NCBI RefSeq assembly: GCF_001426685.1
Contig: NZ_LMFB01000009.1
Coordinates: 99,886 to 163,885, forward strand
DNA length: 64,000 nucleotides
Reading direction: 5' to 3'
Source: Rhizobium sp. Root483D2
Lineage (GTDB): Bacteria; Pseudomonadota; Alphaproteobacteria; Rhizobiales; Rhizobiaceae
In this document: in pieces, positions 46,719-54,160 of the stretch
Position numbering within the stretch: the stretch's first letter is position 1
Layout: every line of letters starts with the position of its first letter
Program-made: the position numbers and the translations under genes
Notes under the pieces: generated by a model
Told to the model about the DNA's origin: nothing
The model's database searches: none
The model's input: the letters and a program-made list of their open reading frames with translations, nothing else

Positions 46719-49194
46719 CAACCACCAGCTTCAAGTCTTGCGTATCGGTGCGAACCCCGGCCTTCGGAACGCCGAAAGCCGTATATCCCTCGACCTCGTA
46801 GCTATAGGTAAAGGCGCCTTCGATGGGCTGCACCAGCATCACCGACTTTGGCGAGACGTCGCCTGGCCGGAAAATGACATCGTCGTGGTCAGCGTCCTCC
46901 CCTTGGCCGCGCACGCGGACACGGACGGCAACGAGCCCGGCCGCTTCGAGATTGGTATTGGCCAGTTCGATCCTGATGATGCGTGTTTGCCCGACGCCGT
47001 CACTGACCATGATCTTTTCGCCCGGCCTGATCTCACGCGAGGGCACTTCCAGAACGGTGCCGTCGGCCCGGACGACAGTGACGGAATATGTCACACCATG
47101 CGGTATGGGATCGAGCGTCGGGATGGAGATTTCGCGGGAACGGGACTGGTTCTGACTGTCCGGGCCAAAGACGGTGCGGCCGCGCCATTCGTAGCCGCGT
47201 GCGGCATCCACGTAAAGGACATCCACGCTCGCTTCGATGATGCTGGATGGATCGAGCAGCGACAGAACAGGGATCTTCATTGTGTTGAGAAAAGGGCCGG
47301 GAATGATCAGCGACATGGCTTCCGTGGTGATCGCGCCGCTCTCAATCCAGTCTGTCCGGTGACGCACATTTTCGTCCAGGAAATAGGTCACGCGATGCTT
47401 GAAGCTGTGGATCGCACCTTCCGGGAACCGCAGCTTCCAGTTTTTTGTGGGATCTCCTGGCTTGAACGTCATGGACCGTTCCGCCCGCATACCGACTGCG
47501 GGATCGTCGTAGACGAGATCGATCTGCACCTGCTGCACCGGCGCAATCACGGTGCTGCCGAGCGAGACCTCGATCTGCAGTTGATCGACGGCATCGAACG
47601 GATTGACCTGCGGCGCCTGGCCGGTCTCCACGATCCAGCCTGAAGTATAATGCGGTTCGTTGCCTTCCCAGTCGCTGTTTTGCGCGAAATGGATGTCCAT
47701 CTTGTAGCGATAGCGCAGGTCGAGCGCATCGTTGAGAAAGGTGCGGAACAACTTTGCGCCATTGTCCTGGGGGGTGAACGTGATGCCTCCAACCTGCTCC
47801 GGCTGCACCCCGTCCGGCCGCACCCCGGGATATTCGATATTGATGCTCACCAACTCGATCTGGCTCGCGGCAAGGTCCGCGCCGAGCTGGAACTTTGCGT
47901 TCACATGCTTGAAAAAGTCGTCGTCGAGGGAGACATGCTTGATCGCGTGGGAGAGATCCATGCCATTGACGATGGTGGAAAACAGGCCTTGGGGCGCTGC
48001 CGTGCGCGACACCGCTGCCTGCATCGAATATTCGAACGAGCGCGTCTTCAACTCCTCCTGCTGGTACATTTTCAGCGAGAAGCCGATTTGCAGACCGAAC
48101 TGAGTTCCATTCGCGGCGGGTTTTGCCGCGCTGTCCTGTGGCGCTGCCGCAGCCGTCGCGGACTTGTTGCGATCGGCGGTCGTCTGCGTGCCGGAGTCCA
48201 GCGAGGTCGGCGGCGCGCTCGGCGTCGGGGCGAGTGTCGTGGGCGCACCCATGGCCGGCCGCGTCGGCCCCTGCTGGCTCTCGGTCAGGGGGCCAAGCAG
48301 CGATTGCAGCGCACCGAGCATATTTGAGGACTGCCCCTGCTTCATGAAACTGGGCGGTTCAAGCGAAGATTTGAAAAAATCGCGCAGCAGTTCCGTCTTG
48401 AACCAGTCGAACGCCGCGTCGGCCTGTTTGCGGAAGTTTTCGTCGTCGGTGAAGTTGGTCACCTCGACCTTGATCGAGCCGTCCTCCCGCAGCTTCTGCC
48501 AGGCCATCCCGATATCGACGGCGGCCGTGATCGGGCCGACGCCGCCGCGGATGCCGAACTGCATTTCGAGATGGTTGTAGATGCGCTTGTAATCGGCGGT
48601 GATCTTGACGTTAAACGCCGGCCGCATCCCGAGATATTCCAGATCATAGATCACGCCGATCGGGCTGATGCCCGATTTCAGCGCAGCTTCCATCAACAGC
48701 GCGCCTTCATGGTCCATCATCACCCCGAAGGTGGCACGGTTACCACCGAGCAGCGATGGTTTGCTGGTGCCGTAGACCTCTTCGAAGAAGCTGACGCCCT
48801 TCGGCGTATCGGCCGCAGCACCGGGTGCCTCGGCCGTGTCCTTGGTGATGGAAAGGCGCACCGTCCCGCTGCGATAAGGCAGTGGCGCCAGCTCCACCGT
48901 GCCGTCGGCAAATTGCCCGAGCCGCCGGCGGACTTCCTTGAGCTGCACGTCATCGACGGAGAGATCGACGGTAAAGGCGAGGAACCCGCCACCCAGCTGC
49001 TGTTTGGCTTCCGGCGTCAGGTTGGGATTGTCGGTGATATCGCGCTGATAAACGAGAAAGACGAATTCCGGCACGCCCTCGTTCATGGCAAGACGCGGCC
49101 GCTCGCAGGCATAATAGAACAGGTTCGGATTGGCGTGATCGCGAAAGAGTGTCAATCCGGCGATCGAGCCGACTGGTGAATCGAGATACAGCAT
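46708..49194 (-). CDS. Large modular beta-repeat protein, last gene of the unknown operon (828 aa)
   Basis: Unrecognised protein of 828 residues without signal peptide or membrane helix. The N-terminal module (about 1-240) opens MLYLDSPVGSIAGLTLFRD and holds PEFVFLVYQRDI, LAPLPYRSGTVRLS, SLLGGNRATFGVMM and IGVIYDLEYLGMRP, all echoed in the neighbouring large proteins. A Pro/Ala/Thr-rich linker (about 300-360) precedes a second part with beta-sandwich-like units, such as VQIDLVYDDPAVGMRAERS with NWKLRF later. GAGGGAG precedes the ATG. Its closest relative nearby is the 759-aa product of 51872-54151. It is probably cytoplasmic or released by a non-Sec route. I do not know its function. Confidence 0.75.
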   Translation of the reverse strand: MLYLDSPVGSIAGLTLFRDHANPNLFYYACERPRLAMNEGVPEFVFLVYQRDITDNPNLTPEAKQQLGGGFLAFTVDLSVDDVQLKEVRRRLGQFADGTVELAPLPYRSGTVRLSITKDTAEAPGAAADTPKGVSFFEEVYGTSKPSLLGGNRATFGVMMDHEGALLMEAALKSGISPIGVIYDLEYLGMRPAFNVKITADYKRIYNHLEMQFGIRGGVGPITAAVDIGMAWQKLREDGSIKVEVTNFTDDENFRKQADAAFDWFKTELLRDFFKSSLEPPSFMKQGQSSNMLGALQSLLGPLTESQQGPTRPAMGAPTTLAPTPSAPPTSLDSGTQTTADRNKSATAAAAPQDSAAKPAANGTQFGLQIGFSLKMYQQEELKTRSFEYSMQAAVSRTAAPQGLFSTIVNGMDLSHAIKHVSLDDDFFKHVNAKFQLGADLAASQIELVSINIEYPGVRPDGVQPEQVGGITFTPQDNGAKLFRTFLNDALDLRYRYKMDIHFAQNSDWEGNEPHYTSGWIVETGQAPQVNPFDAVDQLQIEVSLGSTVIAPVQQVQIDLVYDDPAVGMRAERSMTFKPGDPTKNWKLRFPEGAIHSFKHRVTYFLDENVRHRTDWIESGAITTEAMSLIIPGPFLNTMKIPVLSLLDPSSIIEASVDVLYVDAARGYEWRGRTVFGPDSQNQSRSREISIPTLDPIPHGVTYSVTVVRADGTVLEVPSREIRPGEKIMVSDGVGQTRIIRIELANTNLEAAGLVAVRVRVRGQGEDADHDDVIFRPGDVSPKSVMLVQPIEGAFTYSYEVEGYTAFGVPKAGVRTDTQDLKLVVGLP

Positions 49195-49206
49195 GGCCTG
49201 ACTCCC

Positions 49207-50973
49207 TCAGATGATGGCCGTGTCCGGCGTGAAGTACCAAAATATCCATTTGCGCAGATCCGCATCGGCGATGGATTCGAGCGTCGAAGCCGCGTTTTCG
49301 TAGCGCCGTGGCGGATTGGTGGCGGTGCCGCCATCCACGCCTGCCGGCAAAGATCCGGCATATTGCGGGTTCTTGAAGAAAAGACGTCCACCCTCGTGGC
49401 GCAGCGCGAGCACCGCGTGGCCGCCATAATTCTTGCCAGCCGGCGGCGGCGCCCAGGGCGGCACGCCCCAATAAGTGGCGACGAGCAGCGGCTGTTGCTT
49501 GGCCGGCAGGGCCGCGAATACGCCATCCGCCAGGGTTGATTGAATGCTTGCAGTCGTCGGGGCGTTGGTTGGCGCCACGGCCGATCCGGTAAAGCTCACA
49601 CCGAACAGCGCTTCAAGCAGCCGCTTGGTCTGGTCGGGGAAAAGCCCGTTGTCATGGACATATTTGAACATCGCCTTGGCACTCGTTTCATTGCCGGTAT
49701 CGGCGGGAAAACTGCTGCCATGGGAGAACTTGATCGCCGCCCCCTGGAAGGCGAGCTCGGCATAGTTGCGGGCATAAAATCCCGTCGATGCCGGCGCGCC
49801 CGCTTGCGAATAGCGCGCGATCTGCAGGATGCCGCGCGGCAACGCGGCGACCGAGCCGTTGGCCAATTCGGCTTTTGCCGCCGAGCTCAGCCAGCCAATC
49901 TGCAGCCGGACATATTCGGCCGGATTGACGGTAATCAGCATCGTCTGGATGGACGTGGGCACGCAGGTGCCCGCAGCCCCCTGGTTGACCCGCCCATTCG
50001 GATCGAGCACCTCATGCAAGACATCCGCAACCAGTTCCTCGCGGGTCATGACCACAAGGTCGGGATGGATGTGTATGGTCAAAAGCTCCAGGAGAAGCGA
50101 CAGCAGCGTCTTGCCACCCTTCAGCGCCATCTTCTTGAGGATGGGCGTTTGCACGGCGCTGCCGGTAATCGCCTGGCGTGACAGGAGTACCGGAATATCC
50201 TTGCGGATCTTGCTGCTGAGCAACCACAGGCGCAGCACATCGCCACGCTCGGCAACCGTGAACCGCTTGAACTCGGGATGCGCGAACACGGCGGCCAGCG
50301 ACAGGCGGCCCGGATCGTTTTCCGGCAGCTTGCTCCAGATCGTGTTGAGGATGGTGCTCCACAAGTTTGGCAGAAACGGAATGCCGCCCATCGCCTGTAC
50401 GGCGGCGGCGTCCGGCACGACGCGGGAGGCTGCACTGGCCGACAGCGCCAGGATACCGATATGGGGTGCAGCCATTGCGGACGCATTATCGACAACGCCG
50501 CTGTCATCCGGCGGCGGCAGCGTGACGCGTTGCGCGCCGAGCGCGTGGTCCGGCGGCCATATCTCAGCCTTCGAGCCACCGGGCGGTGTCACGCTCACGC
50601 GGTAATAGAGGTTGCGCGAAAATGTGCTCGATGGCGGCGAGTTCAGCGTCTTCAGGCTTTCCTCGACATAGGCTTCCCACAGGGGCTTCGGTATCACCCA
50701 GGTGGCGCGATTGGCATTCAGCGTGATGCGCTCGCCCGGCACATTGACGGTCATGGCGCCGCCGCGGTCGCGCTCCATCGTGCCGCTGATGCCGTCGGCA
50801 CTGCAATAGTAGCGCAAGAGGTCGGGATATTTTGCAGGGTGCAGCAACGCCTGCGGATCCCAGGCCAGCTCGACCACCGCCTCGCCATTCTCGTTGCTGT
50901 TGATCTCGAACACCGGTGGATCGCCGCCGCCCGGCCAGTTCGGTATGAAAGGATGGATTCTTACCCAGCCCAT
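49207..50973 (-). CDS. Predicted papain/C39-like cysteine hydrolase in the unknown operon (588 aa)
   Basis: Protein of 588 residues. The N-terminal part (MGWVRIHPFIPNWPGGGDPP) resembles no known domain. The C-terminal half shows a Cys-His-Asn arrangement like papain-fold peptidases: C337 in GAAGTCVPTSIQTML, at the start of a predicted helix, H519 in YGGHAVLALRHEGG and N535 in LFFKNPQYAG. GGHAV followed by FFKNP is the C39-like pattern (GHYVV..DP). A very strong AAAGGAGG site precedes ATG 50973, overlapping the upstream gene by 13 nt; the frame is open to 51063. It may process or release the large repeat proteins next to it. Catalysis is inferred from spacing only. Confidence 0.7.
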   Translation of the reverse strand: MGWVRIHPFIPNWPGGGDPPVFEINSNENGEAVVELAWDPQALLHPAKYPDLLRYYCSADGISGTMERDRGGAMTVNVPGERITLNANRATWVIPKPLWEAYVEESLKTLNSPPSSTFSRNLYYRVSVTPPGGSKAEIWPPDHALGAQRVTLPPPDDSGVVDNASAMAAPHIGILALSASAASRVVPDAAAVQAMGGIPFLPNLWSTILNTIWSKLPENDPGRLSLAAVFAHPEFKRFTVAERGDVLRLWLLSSKIRKDIPVLLSRQAITGSAVQTPILKKMALKGGKTLLSLLLELLTIHIHPDLVVMTREELVADVLHEVLDPNGRVNQGAAGTCVPTSIQTMLITVNPAEYVRLQIGWLSSAAKAELANGSVAALPRGILQIARYSQAGAPASTGFYARNYAELAFQGAAIKFSHGSSFPADTGNETSAKAMFKYVHDNGLFPDQTKRLLEALFGVSFTGSAVAPTNAPTTASIQSTLADGVFAALPAKQQPLLVATYWGVPPWAPPPAGKNYGGHAVLALRHEGGRLFFKNPQYAGSLPAGVDGGTATNPPRRYENAASTLESIADADLRKWIFWYFTPDTAII

Positions 50974-51875
50974 GTCAGCCTCCTTTGATAACCCGGTACA
51001 TTTTCGGAGGACACCAATGCCGCCCCGAGATAAGCCGTCGCGGCCACGACGCGTCCCTCGCACACGTCCACCTCGACCGCCCGGCCGGTGGACCCTGATT
51101 TTCCTGTCTCGCAGCCCGAAAGAAGATCGTGCAAAGCGCAGGCATAGCCGCCGTCACCGCCATGAGCGGCGATCCATTGCGCCAGGCGCTGTCGCTTGGC
51201 AGCACCTTCCAGCGCCCACGCCCAGCGGGTGGAGCCGAAGCGCCATACGGGCGTAGGCGCCGCGACATCGATCGACAGGCTCCACGGCCCCCTGCTGCGC
51301 GCAAGATCAAAGCCGTGCACCAGATTGAGAGAGTGCGCGGCCGCTACCCAGTTTTCCTGACCGATCATTGGCGCCAGCAATGCCGCCACATCGACATGCC
51401 GGTCGATCTGCCACGCGATGCGCACGCAGCCACGGCTGTCCCGGCCAACCGAATAGACCCTGCCGAACGGCCCCACCGCCCGGTGCCAGGTTTCGAAACA
51501 GGCGGTTGCAGCCGGGTCGTGCGCTGCTGCGGCAATCCGGGCCTGGGTGACTGCGGCCTGCCCGCGCCCGCGAAACATCCGGCGCTCCAGATGGACCTGC
51601 TCGCCATCGGGACCGAGCCGGCAACCGGTCCAGTCCTGGCAATCCGCATCGATGCCTGCAAGCACATGCGCCTCCCAGGTCCGCCGCCCCGGCGCCGTCA
51701 CGGCGACAAGCGTGCTGGCGCCGCCGTCGATGCACATTCGGCCTTCCGACGAGCGGGCCCCCGCCCGGCCAAGTCCTTCATAGGCGTCCTGCGCCTCGCT
51801 GCCGAGGCCGGCAAGCAGCGCGCTCAGCCAGAGGACATCGACCCGGCTATCGGATGTCTCTAAAATCGCCGTCAT
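50961..51875 (-). CDS. Unrecognised 304-aa protein of the unknown operon
   Basis: Protein of 304 residues starting MTAILETSDSRVDVLWLSAL. It has many Trp, Gly and Ala residues and nine cysteines spread out (e.g. DADCQDWTGCRLG, YACALHDLLSGCETG). No signal peptide, membrane helix or catalytic motif is recognised. Its start overlaps the stop of the 759-aa gene (ATGA), and its end overlaps the start of the hydrolase gene, so it belongs to the translationally coupled series. It could be an adaptor or chaperone. Confidence 0.7.
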   Translation of the reverse strand: MTAILETSDSRVDVLWLSALLAGLGSEAQDAYEGLGRAGARSSEGRMCIDGGASTLVAVTAPGRRTWEAHVLAGIDADCQDWTGCRLGPDGEQVHLERRMFRGRGQAAVTQARIAAAAHDPAATACFETWHRAVGPFGRVYSVGRDSRGCVRIAWQIDRHVDVAALLAPMIGQENWVAAAHSLNLVHGFDLARSRGPWSLSIDVAAPTPVWRFGSTRWAWALEGAAKRQRLAQWIAAHGGDGGYACALHDLLSGCETGKSGSTGRAVEVDVCEGRVVAATAYLGAALVSSENVPGYQRRLTWAG

Positions 51876-54151
51876 GCCGGCGGTACCGTTGAAATGATGG
51901 GAAAACTGTCCCGTGCGTTGATTGGCCCGACCTTGCGGTCAAAGCCGCTGACGGTCTTGTAGGTCACCGTATAAGTGTAGTCGCGCAGCGCCGGATTGCG
52001 CAGATTGAGATCGAGCGACCCCGCGTCTCCGGGCGCCGCGAAAATGAGGTCCCTTTTTGCCCGATAGTCATTGGCCGCATCCTCATAGGCGAGCGCGACG
52101 CTGATACGCTCGACGCCGTTCTGGGAAAAAGGCGGGCCGATCAGCTGCGGGCGGATAGACCAGGTCCGCGCCGTCCTGTCGCCGATCAGAAGCGACGGAG
52201 CCTCGGTCTCGACCCAGTCGGTCTCCAAGAGCGAGCCGTCCGTCTTCAAAAGGATGAAACTGTAGCGGTAGCGGGCGCGCGCACCCGGCGCCCGGCGGAA
52301 CTGCCATTCATGGTCGTCATTCACCGTGTCGGCCGAGATGTCGATCGTCTCGCTTTCGAAGATGTCGTTGGCACGGTCGGCATATTCCAGGCTGACGATG
52401 GCATGCTGGAAATCCTGGCGGTCGGTGACCATAAGCTTGATATGGACCAGATTTTCGCGCGGATCGTTGAGCGTCACCAGCGTTCCCGCCGGCCGGCTTT
52501 CCTGGTTGATCGTGCCGCCCTCATGCAGGAACTGCGCGTCGTAGAGCGCCTCTTTCGGCGCGCCCTTGCGAACCCGGAACTCCGCAGTCCACGACGGCAC
52601 GGTGGAGGTCAAAAGCTTCGAGCGGTCATATTGCCAACCGGTATCCGGATCGGTGTATTTCAGGCGGACCAGCACCTCGGGAAAACGTTCCGGCTTGAGC
52701 AGGGAAGACCGCTGGAACTCGTAGGAACGCTGCTCGATCAGCATCTCCGGATTGATGGTCACTTCCCGGCCCTCGGCCTCCAGCCAGTCCGACGTCACGA
52801 GGACGTCGCTGCCGACAACAGCCCCCGGCCCGAAAGCCACCGTATAGCGATAGTGGAAACGGGTGCCGAGCGCGGGATCAAACCAGTTGCGCACCACGCC
52901 CTTGCGGTTTTCCTTGTTGAGCACAAGGCTGAACGTGCGCGCATCCGCAGCCGGCCGTCCGCCGGAAAGGCCGCCATAGACGATATCGACGACGATATGG
53001 GCAACCGCATTGTCGGCGAACTCGGCGACGGCGATGACGCCGAGTTCCGAGATTCTCCAGACATCGTCCTTGTCATCGACCACCGTGATCACCTGGTCAC
53101 GCGTGAGGTTCAGGTCGCTCCAGAAAACGCTGAGATGGCCCTGCGGCGCAATCATGCGCTCGACGGCGCGGTAGGTGGAAACATCGGCCTCGAAGCTGCG
53201 GCGCTGCTCGACATTCAGCTCGCGCTTCGATCCCCCAAATTGCATCGGCAGTCCGGTATCGCGCACGCCGGAGATCAGCGAGACGATCGACCCCGGCGTA
53301 TCCTTGTCGAGGAGCGCCTTCGGATTGATCTTCGGCTCGAAGAATTTCTCATAGATATACTGCGTCAGCTGCTTGCGGACTTCCTTATATTCGCCCTCCA
53401 TCCCCTCGTCGCCGACCCCCTCGATCGAGGCGGTGAATTTGATGATCCGCTCCTCCTCCAGCTTCTCGACGATCTTTTCGACCTCGTCGTTCCAGAAGAA
53501 GATGCGCTCCTGCTCGTAGTCGCGGATATATTCGTAGACCAGGTTCCAGTCGGCCTCGACCTTGACGTTGTAGGCGCGCTGCATCGCCACGTAGTTGAGT
53601 TCGTAGACGACACCGGCGGGGATGAAACCATCGAAGGAGCCGAGGATGAAGCGCGTTCCCTTGGCCGTCAGCTCGACACTGAAAATCGCCCGGTTATCGG
53701 CATAGAGTGCGGGCACGCCAGAAGATTCTAGAAAGCTCACCCATTCGCTTTCAGGCACGTCCTCGCCGGGCGGCGGATCGCCCGGCAATGCGCTCTTGCG
53801 GTCGAGAAACGTCATCCGCACCTTGCCGGAACGGTACTGCAGTGGCGCCAGCCGCGGCAGATCGTCAAGATCCATGTCCTGCTTGATGCGCGCCGCCACA
53901 CGCTTGAGGCGCTCCGGCTCCCAGTCGAGCACCGTATCGAACAGCAGGAAGCCCGCCGCCACCTCGTCGTCGGTCGCATCGAGGTTTTCAAGGATTTCCT
54001 TGTAGACGATCAGCCGTACCGCCGGGCGGCCTTGCTCGTCGGTGCCGATGCGCGGCCGGTTCGGATAATACCAGAACTGCTGCGGATCACTGTAGTCGCG
54101 ACCGACGACAACGCCCTCATATTCGAAGAAAGGTGGGTTGAGGTACAACAT
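51872..54151 (-). CDS. Large modular beta-repeat protein (759 aa)
   Basis: Protein of 759 residues, paralogue of the 828-aa protein. The N-terminal module starts MLYLNPPFFEYEGVVVGRDY and has VRLIVYKEILEN, LAPLQYRSGKVRMT and AGVVYELNYVAMQRAYNVKV. A charged, probably coiled insert follows (YEQERIFFWNDEVEKIVEKL). The C-terminal half repeats beta-sandwich-like units with recurring YxDxxN and W-x-x-x-(8)-YRYS patterns, e.g. IVSLEYADRANDIFESET and VALAYEDAANDYRAKRD. No signal peptide. GAGG stands before the ATG. It lies 9 nt after the 897-aa gene and overlaps the next by 4 nt. Confidence 0.75.
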   Translation of the reverse strand: MLYLNPPFFEYEGVVVGRDYSDPQQFWYYPNRPRIGTDEQGRPAVRLIVYKEILENLDATDDEVAAGFLLFDTVLDWEPERLKRVAARIKQDMDLDDLPRLAPLQYRSGKVRMTFLDRKSALPGDPPPGEDVPESEWVSFLESSGVPALYADNRAIFSVELTAKGTRFILGSFDGFIPAGVVYELNYVAMQRAYNVKVEADWNLVYEYIRDYEQERIFFWNDEVEKIVEKLEEERIIKFTASIEGVGDEGMEGEYKEVRKQLTQYIYEKFFEPKINPKALLDKDTPGSIVSLISGVRDTGLPMQFGGSKRELNVEQRRSFEADVSTYRAVERMIAPQGHLSVFWSDLNLTRDQVITVVDDKDDVWRISELGVIAVAEFADNAVAHIVVDIVYGGLSGGRPAADARTFSLVLNKENRKGVVRNWFDPALGTRFHYRYTVAFGPGAVVGSDVLVTSDWLEAEGREVTINPEMLIEQRSYEFQRSSLLKPERFPEVLVRLKYTDPDTGWQYDRSKLLTSTVPSWTAEFRVRKGAPKEALYDAQFLHEGGTINQESRPAGTLVTLNDPRENLVHIKLMVTDRQDFQHAIVSLEYADRANDIFESETIDISADTVNDDHEWQFRRAPGARARYRYSFILLKTDGSLLETDWVETEAPSLLIGDRTARTWSIRPQLIGPPFSQNGVERISVALAYEDAANDYRAKRDLIFAAPGDAGSLDLNLRNPALRDYTYTVTYKTVSGFDRKVGPINARDSFPIISTVPPA

Positions 54152-54160
54152 GATCGTGCC

